Positions 6,702-15,077 of a DNA stretch of 64,000 nucleotides are shown piece by piece. The stretch is taken from positions 248,001 to 312,000 of the forward strand of contig NZ_JACYFS010000004.1 in assembly GCF_014837145.1 (NCBI RefSeq). The letters are read 5' to 3'. A program made the translations under genes and the position numbers. The notes beneath the pieces are model-generated. The model saw nothing but the letters and a program-made list of their open reading frames with translations, was not told the DNA's origin and did not search any database. The first letter of the stretch is position 1, and each line of letters begins with the position of its first letter. The stretch comes from Chryseobacterium caseinilyticum (GTDB lineage: Bacteria; Bacteroidota; Bacteroidia; Flavobacteriales; Weeksellaceae).

Positions 6702-9191
6702 CTATTTTTTGTTGAAAAAATCACGCAGTTTATTTCTTACCCTGATTAACAGTGGCTCTTTGTAGTTTTTGTCTTCATCAAAATAGCCGTAACCATAGCC
6801 ATAACCGTAGCCGTAACCATAGCCATAACCCTGCTTGGTATTGTAATCGTTGTAGACAATTCCCAAATGCTTGATCTCGTTATCGTGGTATTTTTCTGTA
6901 ATCATTTTGAGCATATATTTCTCTGTATACTCATGTCTCACTACATAAAGATTGGCATCAGAATGCTTCATCAGTTCAAATGAATCAGCTACCAAACCTA
7001 CAGGAGGAGAATCAATAACAATGAAATCATACATGGTGCGAAGTTCCTCAATAAACTGGATGTTTTTTTCGCTCATCAAAAGTTCAGAAGGATTCGGAGG
7101 TATAGGTCCGGAAGTTGCGACATCCAGATTCGGAATTCTTGTTTTGTTGATGATTTTTTCAATTCCCACTTCACCAGTCAGGTAATTTGAGATACCAAAT
7201 TTATTATCAATATTAAAATCATTGAAAATTTTCGGCTTTCTAAGATCCATTCCTAACAAGATCGTTTTTTTGTCACTCAGTCCCAATACTGAAGAAAGGT
7301 TAATTGATACATAAGTCTTACCTTCTCCACCAACAGATGATGTTATAAGAATAACTTTGCTTTTGTCATTTTCGCCAGAGAGGAATCGCATATTCGCTCT
7401 GATTCCCCTAAAAGATTCTGACACTGAAGATTTTGGTTGCTCCAGAACAGTAAGCATCGTATCTCCGTTGCCATTGTTCCCAATAACACCCAAAAGTGGA
7501 ATTTTGGTAACACTCAGAAGCTCTTTTATATTTCTGATCTTCGTATCTAAAAATGCTCCGACACCAATGAAAAATAATGGCAGTAACAACAGCCCTCCCA
7601 TAATCATCGATTTGGTTCCTTTTACGTTTGGTCCGATTGGTCCTTGTCCAAGATTTTTTGCAGGGTCAATTACTGAAATATCCGATTTATTGGTGGCAAG
7701 TCTCAGCTGGCTTTCATTCTGTCTTGACAGAATACTGTTGTACGTAGCTTCAATCATATTGTATCCACGTTCAGCATCCAAATATCTTCTCTGCTTTTCT
7801 GGGTAAGTGTCTAGATCCATATTGGCAGTGCCGATCTGCTGGTCAATTTTTGATATCTCAGAGGTGTAAACTGTATGATAATTTCTCAGAGCACCGTTAG
7901 AATTTACTCTGGCCTCACTGATGAGTCTGTTGATCTCCTTCATAGGCTCTGAGTTGGGAGTATAAATTGCCGACATCTCCCTTCTTTTAGCATACAAAGC
8001 TTTCATTTCTGCCACAGATGCCTGGAAGAGACCATCTTCAAAACCTGCAGCGGAAGTACTGATCATTTTCTCAAAATTCTGTCCGTCAACACTGTTTCTA
8101 ATGGTGTTGAGTGAGCTGAGTTTGCTTAAAAGATCGGCTTTTTTGGTTTCAAGTTCTTTTATTCTTTCTAAAGATTTTTCATCTCTGTTTTTGATATCAT
8201 ACAATTTTTCTGAAGTTTTCAGGTAGTTCATTACCTGAGCACTAGAATCTAACTTTTTTCTGATGGATTTTAGATTGTCTTCAAGATATTCTTTTGTATT
8301 TTCATCAAGAATATTTTTATCTGCAAATCGTTTCTTCTGAAGTTCAGCAACAGATTTATTCAGGAAATTAACGGTACTGTTCAGATTATATCCTGTTTTG
8401 GTAATAATCATAATGGTATTGATTTCCTTGTCAAAATCCACAGCCATGGTACCGATAATGCCGTTCACAGCATCATTTACGGTGGAAAGTTCTACAATTA
8501 TATTATCAAGTTTTATCGACAGCGTTTTTGGGTTAGGCACCAATCTGAATCTGAGATTTGGTGTTGTATACCATTCATTTATTTTTACTGTTTTATTATC
8601 TGGTCTTGTGTATCCATCTACGTAATGATAGCCTTCATATTCATAATTATAAAGATTTGTAGATTCTCCTTCTTCAGGAAGCTGAACTTCGTAAGCTCCG
8701 TTACTTTTAGGAATAATTGTAATGGGATAATTTACCTGTTGAAGATGTTTTCTGTCTATTTCCACAAATACCGGCGAATCTTCCTTATCGAGGTAAGTCG
8801 CTTTAATAACACCTTTGGTTTTATAATTTACAAACAGTCCCAGCTCTTTCACCAAAAACTCATTGTGAGTACGTGAAAGTAACATTTTCTTTAAATAAAT
8901 TCCATCCTGATTTCCGCCCTGTCCCCAAATGAAGTTGATGGATTGATTGGGCGTAAAATAACTTGCTGTATTATTTGAAACACTTAAAGAAAGATTTGAT
9001 GCAAAAATATTCTGCGCATAGTATTTCCCGTAAACATAGGCAATTCCATAACCCATCATCAGCATCAGCACAAACCAATACCAGTTTCTGATTACTCTTC
9101 TTATGAAATGCTCAATATCAAAAATCGCAAATGAACCAGTCTTTTCTTTAGGCTGAATCTTATCTGTCTTATTTTCTCTTTCCGGAATCAT
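6702..9191 (-). CDS. Wzc-like polysaccharide co-polymerase/BY-kinase
   Basis: Inner-membrane regulator of exopolysaccharide chain length and export, joining a Wzz domain to a cytoplasmic bacterial tyrosine kinase. The 829-residue protein has one TM helix after residue 30 (NWYWFVLMLMMGYGIAYVYG), a long periplasmic part with coiled-coil segments (about 280-500), a second TM near MIMGGLLLLPLFFIGVGAF, and a kinase domain with Walker A SSVGGEGKT (about residues 613-622), Walker A' LLGMDLRKPK and Walker B DFIVIDSPP. Near the C-terminus is an eight-fold Gly-Tyr repeat, the expected autophosphorylated Tyr cluster in an unusually regular form. The preceding wza-like gene ends one base away, so the two are coupled. 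Confidence 0.93.
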   Translation of the reverse strand: MIPERENKTDKIQPKEKTGSFAIFDIEHFIRRVIRNWYWFVLMLMMGYGIAYVYGKYYAQNIFASNLSLSVSNNTASYFTPNQSINFIWGQGGNQDGIYLKKMLLSRTHNEFLVKELGLFVNYKTKGVIKATYLDKEDSPVFVEIDRKHLQQVNYPITIIPKSNGAYEVQLPEEGESTNLYNYEYEGYHYVDGYTRPDNKTVKINEWYTTPNLRFRLVPNPKTLSIKLDNIIVELSTVNDAVNGIIGTMAVDFDKEINTIMIITKTGYNLNSTVNFLNKSVAELQKKRFADKNILDENTKEYLEDNLKSIRKKLDSSAQVMNYLKTSEKLYDIKNRDEKSLERIKELETKKADLLSKLSSLNTIRNSVDGQNFEKMISTSAAGFEDGLFQASVAEMKALYAKRREMSAIYTPNSEPMKEINRLISEARVNSNGALRNYHTVYTSEISKIDQQIGTANMDLDTYPEKQRRYLDAERGYNMIEATYNSILSRQNESQLRLATNKSDISVIDPAKNLGQGPIGPNVKGTKSMIMGGLLLLPLFFIGVGAFLDTKIRNIKELLSVTKIPLLGVIGNNGNGDTMLTVLEQPKSSVSESFRGIRANMRFLSGENDKSKVILITSSVGGEGKTYVSINLSSVLGLSDKKTILLGMDLRKPKIFNDFNIDNKFGISNYLTGEVGIEKIINKTRIPNLDVATSGPIPPNPSELLMSEKNIQFIEELRTMYDFIVIDSPPVGLVADSFELMKHSDANLYVVRHEYTEKYMLKMITEKYHDNEIKHLGIVYNDYNTKQGYGYGYGYGYGYGYGYFDEDKNYKEPLLIRVRNKLRDFFNKK
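6783..6830 (-). repeat. 12-bp tandem repeat encoding (Gly-Tyr)8
   Basis: Four direct 12-bp units of the form RTAGCCRTAACC on the plus strand encode eight Gly-Tyr pairs near the Wzc C-terminus. Units differ only at synonymous third positions. Such an array can expand or shrink by slippage in steps that keep the frame. Confidence 0.85.
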
Positions 9192-9192
9192 A

Positions 9193-10029
9193 CTATAGAT
9201 TTTTGATAAGTAAATAAACTGATAAAGCCGTAGTAAACACAGAAACCCCGCTTATGATTGTCTGTACAGGATCTTTCCCGAATCCGTTAAGACTTCTTCC
9301 TCTTGTAGTTAGGAAAATTTCATCACCATTCTGTACATAATAATAAGGCGAATTCATTACATCTTCCCTTGTAAGATCTATTTTTGCTCTTTTAATTCCT
9401 TCAGGATACTTTCTGTGAATAACAATATTTTTTCTGTCGATTGTTCTGTTCAAACCTCCGTTGATTGAGATTGCTTCCGATAAAGTAAGTGTATTTTTCA
9501 TTACGACTTTTTCACCTGTCATTCCGGTAGTTTCCACATCACCTAAAACGTAATAAGTAATTCCGGCAGTATTCAGACGAACCTCAGATTTGCCTTCCTG
9601 GAAATTTTCGTTCACTTTCTCCTGAATATCTTTAGAAATATCCTCCACAGTTCTACCTTCTGCTTTCACAAAACCAATTCCGAAAATATTTATATCTCCG
9701 TTGGAATCAACTTTCAGTCCGGTGAAATAAATCATAGCGTTTCCACCAGTACCGGAACCTCCGGCCACAGTGATATTGTTTACTGTAGAACCCGGTGCAT
9801 ACATTGTGCTGTAAAACTGAGCAGCATCACCTTTCGGTGTAGTTACAATATCCAGTTTTAAAATATCATTTTTAGTAACTCTGTATACAGGAATATTATA
9901 TGGAATAAGCCCTTCTTCATTGATTACCAGACTTTCGCTGGGCTGCATATATTTTACATCTTTCGGTGCAATACAAGATGACAAAAAGAATGGCAACAAT
10001 ATTAACAGGTAATAATTCAAATTTTTCAT
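9193..10029 (-). CDS. Wza-like polysaccharide export lipoprotein
   Basis: An outer-membrane polysaccharide export protein, partner of the Wzc-like protein encoded directly after it. The start MKNLNYYLLILLPFFLSSCIAP gives a lipoprotein signal with lipobox LSSC (Cys17). The poly_export domain follows (YRVTKNDILKLDIVTTPKG), then SLBB-type beta-grasp segments (YYVLGDVETTGMTGEKVVMKNTLTLSEAISINGG). The C-terminus carries a hydrophobic helix (TIISGVSVFTTALSVYLLIKN), as in flavobacterial members. At 278 residues it is shorter than E. coli Wza, as is common in this phylum. A TATTTTTG box at 10051-10058 could serve as a weak promoter. Confidence 0.9.
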   Translation of the reverse strand: MKNLNYYLLILLPFFLSSCIAPKDVKYMQPSESLVINEEGLIPYNIPVYRVTKNDILKLDIVTTPKGDAAQFYSTMYAPGSTVNNITVAGGSGTGGNAMIYFTGLKVDSNGDINIFGIGFVKAEGRTVEDISKDIQEKVNENFQEGKSEVRLNTAGITYYVLGDVETTGMTGEKVVMKNTLTLSEAISINGGLNRTIDRKNIVIHRKYPEGIKRAKIDLTREDVMNSPYYYVQNGDEIFLTTRGRSLNGFGKDPVQTIISGVSVFTTALSVYLLIKNL

Positions 10030-10050
10030 TACTGAATAAAAATTAATTTG

Positions 10051-10058
10051 CAAAAATA
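10051..10058 (-). promoter_or_regulatory. Putative -7 box before the wza-like gene
   Basis: The complement reads TATTTTTG, 21 nt before the chosen start codon, in the 40-bp gap after the WecA-like gene. No TTG stands at the right distance, so this is half a promoter at best. Confidence 0.3.
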
Positions 10059-10069
10059 GAAATTTAAAG

Positions 10070-11194
10070 TTAAGGTTGTGTTTTTAGTTTTTGAACCTTT
10101 GTGACGATGTCCGGAAGGTAAGCGCCCAAAAACCCAAGAGACAAAACAACAATCAGCAGAAGATTCACATCAATATGTCTCAGAAAGTACGCGACAATAA
10201 TGATCATAAGATAATAACACATGATATAAAAGCTCGATCTTCGGTGAGTAAGATTCATCCTGATCAGTTTATGATGAATATGATTCTTATCTGCCTCAAA
10301 CGGTGATTTTTTATTGATACATCTGATGATGATGACATTAAGCGTATCTACAATAGGTAATATCAAAATCGCTACAGCAATTGCCGGCGCAGATTTCAAA
10401 TGATAGCGGGGCATATTGGGGATTTCCTTGTCTATAAAGATATCAATAAAACAAACCGCTGTAAACGCCAGTAAAAATCCTAAAAGCATTGAACCCGTAT
10501 CGCCCATAAATATCTTGGTAGAGCGGTAATGCGAGAGATTATAATACAAAAACGCCAAAACAGACCCTATAATACATACCGACAGAATTACCAACGGATA
10601 ATTATATTCCCCTAAACGGTAATAACTGATCCCGAAAAGTGCACTGCACAGCAGAGAATACCCTCCCGCCAAACCATCTATTCCGTCAATTAAATTGAAA
10701 GCATTGATTAAAATAATAAAGGTGACAACTGTAAAAATAACGCTGATAAAATAATTAAGCTCGTAAACGCCAAAAATCCCAAACAGACTTCTGATACGTA
10801 CATCTGAGCCCATCACCAATACAACGGAGACCAAAATCTGAGCAATCAGTTTTTTGTAAGCTCTCATCACCATAATATCATCCATCACACCAACGTAAAG
10901 AAGAATGATCAACGATGCAAAAAGAAATTTGTAGAGATCAAAAATTTCGTGGGCAAAAATAGAAGCACAAATTCCTATTGAATAGAAAATAGCAATTCCG
11001 CCAAGATTGGGTATTTTTCTCAAATGTGAGCTTCTTTGTCCTGGCTCATCCATGAGATTTTTTCTGCGTGAAATTTTAATGATTGTAGGAACCGAAAAAT
11101 AGGTAATGACAAATGAAAACACTAATGCCAAGCCTACTTTCAGATAAAAAAAGGGAAGTCCTGTTTGCAATAAGAATAATTCAAAATTCCTCAT
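10070..11194 (-). CDS. WecA/TagO-like UDP-sugar:undecaprenyl-phosphate phosphotransferase
   Basis: Membrane enzyme that starts polysaccharide synthesis by moving a HexNAc-1-phosphate to undecaprenyl phosphate. The 374-residue protein has about ten TM helices and the family's catalytic loops: VGVMDDIMVMRAYKKLIAQI (DD motif), NAFNLIDGIDGLAGG, IFMGDTGSMLLGF, and the C-terminal DKNHIHHKLI. Length and motif order fit WecA/TagO rather than MraY, which normally lies in the murein cluster. It stands between the GT2 gene and the wza/wzc-like pair, so it is the probable initiating enzyme of this exopolysaccharide set. The sugar donor is not predictable. Confidence 0.9.
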   Translation of the reverse strand: MRNFELFLLQTGLPFFYLKVGLALVFSFVITYFSVPTIIKISRRKNLMDEPGQRSSHLRKIPNLGGIAIFYSIGICASIFAHEIFDLYKFLFASLIILLYVGVMDDIMVMRAYKKLIAQILVSVVLVMGSDVRIRSLFGIFGVYELNYFISVIFTVVTFIILINAFNLIDGIDGLAGGYSLLCSALFGISYYRLGEYNYPLVILSVCIIGSVLAFLYYNLSHYRSTKIFMGDTGSMLLGFLLAFTAVCFIDIFIDKEIPNMPRYHLKSAPAIAVAILILPIVDTLNVIIIRCINKKSPFEADKNHIHHKLIRMNLTHRRSSFYIMCYYLMIIIVAYFLRHIDVNLLLIVVLSLGFLGAYLPDIVTKVQKLKTQP

Positions 11195-11231
11195 TCCGGT
11201 TGTGTACAGCTTTCAGATCAGCAGAAAATTT

Positions 11232-12239
11232 TTACATTATTTTTTTTAAAACTCCGTAAAAACCGCTAAAATAAAGCAGATAATAAATTTTTTTTTTCAA
11301 CGGCAAAGATAACAGATAATTTCTATCAAAACGATTGTAAATCAATATATCTTTAAATTTAACATTCCTTTCCTGCATGAAAATACTGAGTTTATTACTC
11401 ATATTTTTAAATGCATAATCGTCTTTCACAAAGGCGAGATAGGCTAAAAAAGTGTAAACGCCTTCAAGAATCTGAAAGTTTTTAAGCTCACTTCTCTTAG
11501 ATGAATATTTAGATAATTGAAAAGCATCTTCAACATCCAGCACGGCATGTAGAATATCGAGCCCTTTTTCGGTATGTGTTTTTGAAATGGAATTGCTGCG
11601 TTCCAGATAATGATAATGATAATTCTGAGTCTGTGCCAGCGTTTTACATTGCAGTAAAAGTTGCGGGATAAGCTGAATATCTTCGAAATGAACTCCTTTT
11701 TTAAATCTTTTATTCTGAAAAAGTTCTTTTTTAAACAATTTATTACAAGCAAAATAACTCAGATCTGAAAAGACTGAAAAGTTGCTTTCCAGATCAATTT
11801 TTTCAGGCATATTCGGAATTTGAGTCAGTTTTTGGGTAATATTTCCGAATTCATCCACTTTCTGAATATTACAGATCACCATTTCTGCATCATGTTTTTC
11901 AGCAAGATTCAACATTTCCTCAAACATGGTTTCAGAAACATAGTCATCACTGTCTACGAAACCGATATAATCTCCGGAAGCACGGTCGATTCCAAAGTTT
12001 CTGGCATCGCTTAATCCTCCGTTTTCTTTAGTAAAAGCTTTTATTTTTGAAGGGAATTCAACAGAAAAGCGATCAATAATCAGCTGTGAACCATCGGTGC
12101 TTCCGTCGTTGACTACGACAATTTCAATATCCTGCAAAGTTTGGTTCACCAAAGACGTGAGGCATTTTTCCAGATATAATTCCACATTATAAACCGGAAC
12201 AATTACCGAAACTCTGTTTGTTTTTGAATGATTTGTCAT
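11232..12239 (-). CDS. Family 2 glycosyltransferase
   Basis: A 335-residue GT-A fold glycosyltransferase that should add a sugar to a lipid-linked polysaccharide precursor at the inner face of the membrane. The N-terminal GT2 domain is clear: VSVIVPVYNVELYLEKCLTSLVNQ, VVNDGSTDGS, GGLSDARNFGID and the DxD-like FVDSDDYV. The C-terminal third is Lys/Phe/Tyr-rich and has no recognised domain. It is the first gene of the exopolysaccharide unit in transcription order, 37 bases before the WecA-like gene. Donor and acceptor are unknown. Confidence 0.88.
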   Translation of the reverse strand: MTNHSKTNRVSVIVPVYNVELYLEKCLTSLVNQTLQDIEIVVVNDGSTDGSQLIIDRFSVEFPSKIKAFTKENGGLSDARNFGIDRASGDYIGFVDSDDYVSETMFEEMLNLAEKHDAEMVICNIQKVDEFGNITQKLTQIPNMPEKIDLESNFSVFSDLSYFACNKLFKKELFQNKRFKKGVHFEDIQLIPQLLLQCKTLAQTQNYHYHYLERSNSISKTHTEKGLDILHAVLDVEDAFQLSKYSSKRSELKNFQILEGVYTFLAYLAFVKDDYAFKNMSNKLSIFMQERNVKFKDILIYNRFDRNYLLSLPLKKKIYYLLYFSGFYGVLKKIM

Positions 12240-12248
12240 TATTAAATT

Positions 12249-12342
12249 TCTCTACCGATATTTCGCAGCTACGCAGCTTAAATGTTCAATTATAATGTCA
12301 ATTGTTCTACCGACATCCCGCGACTTCGTCGCTTCGCATTAA
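12249..12342. repeat. Two diverged intergenic repeat copies with hairpin
   Basis: Two related stretches, about 12249-12281 and 12305-12342, share the core TTCTACCGAYAT followed by a GC-richer palindromic part. In the second copy it is a GCGAC-TTC-GTCGC hairpin (12320-12332). They fill most of the 106-bp gap between the GT2 and arginase-fold genes. They are more GC-rich than their surroundings, as mobile intergenic repeats in flavobacteria often are. Confidence 0.5.
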
Positions 12343-12345
12343 GCT

Positions 12346-13416
12346 TTAAACTCTTGTAAACCTCGCATTCAACCAGCCTTTCTTAGCATCATCAAAATCT
12401 TTTCTCGAGCAGGGAATACAGTTTTCAATATTTTCATCATCACCAAAATACCATAAACTGCTGAAAGTATCGCGTTTAAACGCATACTGTCTGTCGTTGA
12501 TCAAAACATAGAAAAGTTCGTACTGTCTTTCTTTAGGATGAGATTTCTGGATGTTGATTCCTTCAATTAAATACCAGATCATTTGCGCTAAAAGCTGATG
12601 GTTTAAATGATTTTCAGTATAAATATTATAGTTGAAAATGCCGACAGATTTTAAATTTTCGCTTAAGCCAATTTCTTTCATGTAGGCACAGATTTCTCTT
12701 CTGTTTAAACCGTTGACCTGTGGATTAACAGAGAATGCATCACTGAAACTTTCCACCGCATCACAATTAACCGTTACCAAATCTGCTTTTCTGAAAAAAG
12801 GTTCAGTTTTCTCAGTAGAATTCATCATTTCTGCCAAACGGACGATATCAAACTCCACTTCTTTAATAAGTTTTACAGAATCATTTTCATTGAGATGCTT
12901 CTGATATCCCAGATGATGGTAATTTTTAATCGAGAAGTTTTTAGATCCGAAAATTTTGCCTAAAAATGTATGTTCGTTAATCTCCTCAGCCTGCTTTAAG
13001 GAAATTATATTGCTGATCTGAGTATAATTAATATTCTGCTGATGAAAATTCAATCCTGAAAATAAGGAAAAAGCAAAGTCATTTGAACCACCAATAATCA
13101 CCGGAATTGCTCTTTTCTGATGACAAGCTGATAAAACTTCCTGCAGAATATAATGAGAATCTTCCACAGATTTTCCCGAAACCAAATCACCCAAATCCAC
13201 AACCGGAATATCAAAATCAAGTTGAGAAAGTTGGTAAAATTCCTTTCTGACAGCCGTAAAATCCTGCACTTCTGCTTCACCGCCCGCACCACGATAATCT
13301 GAAACAAAAAGCAAAACAATACTGTCTTCTTTTATTTCTTTGGTAATTCTGCTTCCAATCTGCCAGTTTTCTGTTCTGAAATTGCGTGGCGAAATGATAA
13401 AATCTTCAAAATTCAT
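12346..13416 (-). CDS. Arginase/formimidoylglutamase-fold protein, metal site degraded
   Basis: A 356-residue protein with the layout of the arginase superfamily (YRGAGGEAEVQDFTAVRKEFYQL, VVDLGDLV, AIPVIIGGSNDFAFSLF). Flavobacterial homologues are usually labelled arginase or formimidoylglutamase. The metal-binding motifs are not conserved: the GGDHS position reads GGSND, the DAHxD segment reads NYTQISNI, and the S-x-D-x-D motif reads TVNCDAVE. Enzymatic arginases need these His and Asp residues for two Mn ions, so hydrolase activity is unlikely; a binding or structural role is the better guess. No urea-cycle or histidine-utilisation genes are nearby. Confidence 0.75.
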   Translation of the reverse strand: MNFEDFIISPRNFRTENWQIGSRITKEIKEDSIVLLFVSDYRGAGGEAEVQDFTAVRKEFYQLSQLDFDIPVVDLGDLVSGKSVEDSHYILQEVLSACHQKRAIPVIIGGSNDFAFSLFSGLNFHQQNINYTQISNIISLKQAEEINEHTFLGKIFGSKNFSIKNYHHLGYQKHLNENDSVKLIKEVEFDIVRLAEMMNSTEKTEPFFRKADLVTVNCDAVESFSDAFSVNPQVNGLNRREICAYMKEIGLSENLKSVGIFNYNIYTENHLNHQLLAQMIWYLIEGINIQKSHPKERQYELFYVLINDRQYAFKRDTFSSLWYFGDDENIENCIPCSRKDFDDAKKGWLNARFTRV

Positions 13417-13469
13417 GCTTCAAGCTCCTTTAATAGCCTCAAAAATATTAAAATAAAATGATTTTTACG

Positions 13470-13504
13470 ATTAAAAAACCATCAACAAAACTTCGTTGAT
13501 GGTT
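13470..13504 (-). terminator. Rho-independent terminator after the glycosidase-like gene
   Basis: A 10-bp perfect stem (13478-13487 with 13495-13504, 7-nt loop) is followed on the minus strand by six T then AA. It lies 38 bases past the stop at 13543 and upstream of the arginase-fold gene. Confidence 0.82.
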
Positions 13505-13542
13505 CTACAGTAATAAATATTAAGAATTAAGTATGATAAAAA

Positions 13543-14631
13543 TTAATGTTTCAATATCTCAAAAACAAAAGTGGTAGATGTTTCAAATTTCCCGCCTTGA
13601 GTAGCACCGAAAAGAAATTGTGGCCTTTCACCTTTTTTATCCATCAAAATCATCGGCCTTTCCAGTCTTCCGAATCTTTTGAGATGTTTCGGTGGTTCGG
13701 GTTCGGCAACGTACTTTTTTAAATCCAAATAAGCAATTTCAGGTTTTGTCCATTTAATACCATCTTTTGTGGTCAAATGCAAACCATATTCATGATTATA
13801 AAATCCCATATCTCTCGCCACCATGTGGAATTTGCCTTTCTGTTTCCATATAAAAGCATCTTCCAGCTGTGCATTATTGGGCATCGCAGAAAAATCAATC
13901 ACCGGATTTTCTAAGACTTTCACATAAGGACCTTCAGGCTTTAGGGCTTTAGCCAAGCCATATTTCCGGTTTCCGCGGACGGTTCCTTTTTGGGTTTCAT
14001 ATTCTTTGGTGTTCCAGGATTTGTAAAACAGCCAGTATTTTCCGTCGCCTCCTTCTACAAAAGCCGGATTGGTAGTGCAATGATCATCCCATTCGCCTTC
14101 TTTTCCTGGTAAAAGCAATGGCTGGTCAGGTCTTGTCCATTCTCCGTCAAGACTTTTTGAGGTTGCCAAGCCTATTCTTTTCGTATTTGTTTTCCCGTTG
14201 GAATTCCCCATGAAAAACAAATAATACCGGTCATCGACTTTTTTAATTAGAGGATTATGACAGGTGGTCGCATCCCAGAAACCCTTCCCTCTCGGACTTA
14301 AAATCACTTCCTTATGTTCAAACTTTTCAAATGGAGAACTGGCTTCTGCCCTGCAGATTTCTGAACCGTTGAGCCAGCCGCCCATGCCTTTTTCTTTCTT
14401 CCATCGGGAGTAAAAAAGATGTACTTTTCCATCTTCACCCCAGATCGGAGACGAGCACCAAATGTAATAACCCTCGAGCTCGAGTGATCTGCCAATGGGT
14501 TTTAAATTAAAATAAGGTTTATCTTCAGAACGAAGCAAATCTGTAAATGACGAACCAAAAAACACAGCAGCCACACCTAAGCATGAAAGCTGTATAAATT
14601 CTTTACGTGAAAAGTTTTTCGGATCTTTCAT
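13543..14631 (-). CDS. Secreted beta-propeller glycoside hydrolase-like protein
   Basis: A predicted exported sugar-active protein with the repeating blade pattern of five-bladed propeller hydrolases (GH43/GH32/GH117-like): IWCSSPIWGEDGKVHLFYSRW, DATTCHNPLIKKVDDRYYLFFMG, TTNPAFVEGGDGKYWLFYKSW, LEDAFIWKQKGKFHMVARDMG. The acidic residues WDAT, DDHCTTNPA and LEDAFIW are candidate catalytic or binding groups. I favour the internal Met that starts MKDPKNFSRKEFIQLSCLGVA, a Tat-like signal (S-R-K-x-F plus hydrophobic stretch); the frame stays open to 14682 with two earlier Met codons. The substrate and exact family cannot be fixed by eye. Confidence 0.75.
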   Translation of the reverse strand: MKDPKNFSRKEFIQLSCLGVAAVFFGSSFTDLLRSEDKPYFNLKPIGRSLELEGYYIWCSSPIWGEDGKVHLFYSRWKKEKGMGGWLNGSEICRAEASSPFEKFEHKEVILSPRGKGFWDATTCHNPLIKKVDDRYYLFFMGNSNGKTNTKRIGLATSKSLDGEWTRPDQPLLLPGKEGEWDDHCTTNPAFVEGGDGKYWLFYKSWNTKEYETQKGTVRGNRKYGLAKALKPEGPYVKVLENPVIDFSAMPNNAQLEDAFIWKQKGKFHMVARDMGFYNHEYGLHLTTKDGIKWTKPEIAYLDLKKYVAEPEPPKHLKRFGRLERPMILMDKKGERPQFLFGATQGGKFETSTTFVFEILKH

Positions 14632-14757
14632 ATCATCAAATCTCTGCATTGCCAAATTACTCTGATTGGTTTGTCGGAGCATCCTGCACTTTAGGGGTGT
14701 TTGACATGATTAATTTTGAATAGTTTTGTTTAAGTTTAATATTTATAAATTAGTAAT

Positions 14758-15051
14758 ATGAAAACTGTAACAAAATCAATTGCTATAAGTCTTGTTTCTC
14801 TATTTACTTTAGCATTTTTTTTAATTGTCGGATTAGTTTTTTATGAAAGAAACTATTCAGCAAAATTTAAGAATACCTCTTTAAATATTACTCAAGATAT
14901 ATTTATAAAAACTTGGGGCAGACCCGATAAAATCAAGTATTGTAAAGATTGTAACGACAATCTGGTTTTATTTTATTACACACCGCTTACCTACTACGCC
15001 TTTAACTTTGATAAAAAAACGAAATTGCTAATCAATAAATATCAGGATTAA
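14758..15051 (+). CDS. Small membrane-anchored hypothetical protein
   Basis: A 97-residue protein not recognised. It has one N-terminal hydrophobic helix (SIAISLVSLFTLAFFLIVGLVF, about residues 7-28) and a short outside domain with a YCKDCND motif, whose Cys pair could form a disulphide or bind a metal. The domain ends in aromatic-rich strands (LVLFYYTPLTYYAFNFD). It is the only plus-strand gene between 1 and 26 kb, lying between two minus-strand genes. The ITQDIFIKTWGRPDKI segment loosely recalls small SmpA/OmlA-like lipoproteins (GxPD turn), but there is no lipobox. Confidence 0.55.
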   Translation: MKTVTKSIAISLVSLFTLAFFLIVGLVFYERNYSAKFKNTSLNITQDIFIKTWGRPDKIKYCKDCNDNLVLFYYTPLTYYAFNFDKKTKLLINKYQD

Positions 15052-15077
15052 ATACAGTTCATTCAACTTTTAAAGAC

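Noticed and set aside
12346..13416. Active formimidoylglutamase/arginase
   Set aside because: The metal-binding motifs are replaced, as set out in the feature entry.
14304..14495. Short minus-strand frame inside the glycosidase-like gene
   Set aside because: It lies in another frame of a well-supported gene and shows no domain; treated as a shadow, as are the other short frames overlapping longer genes.
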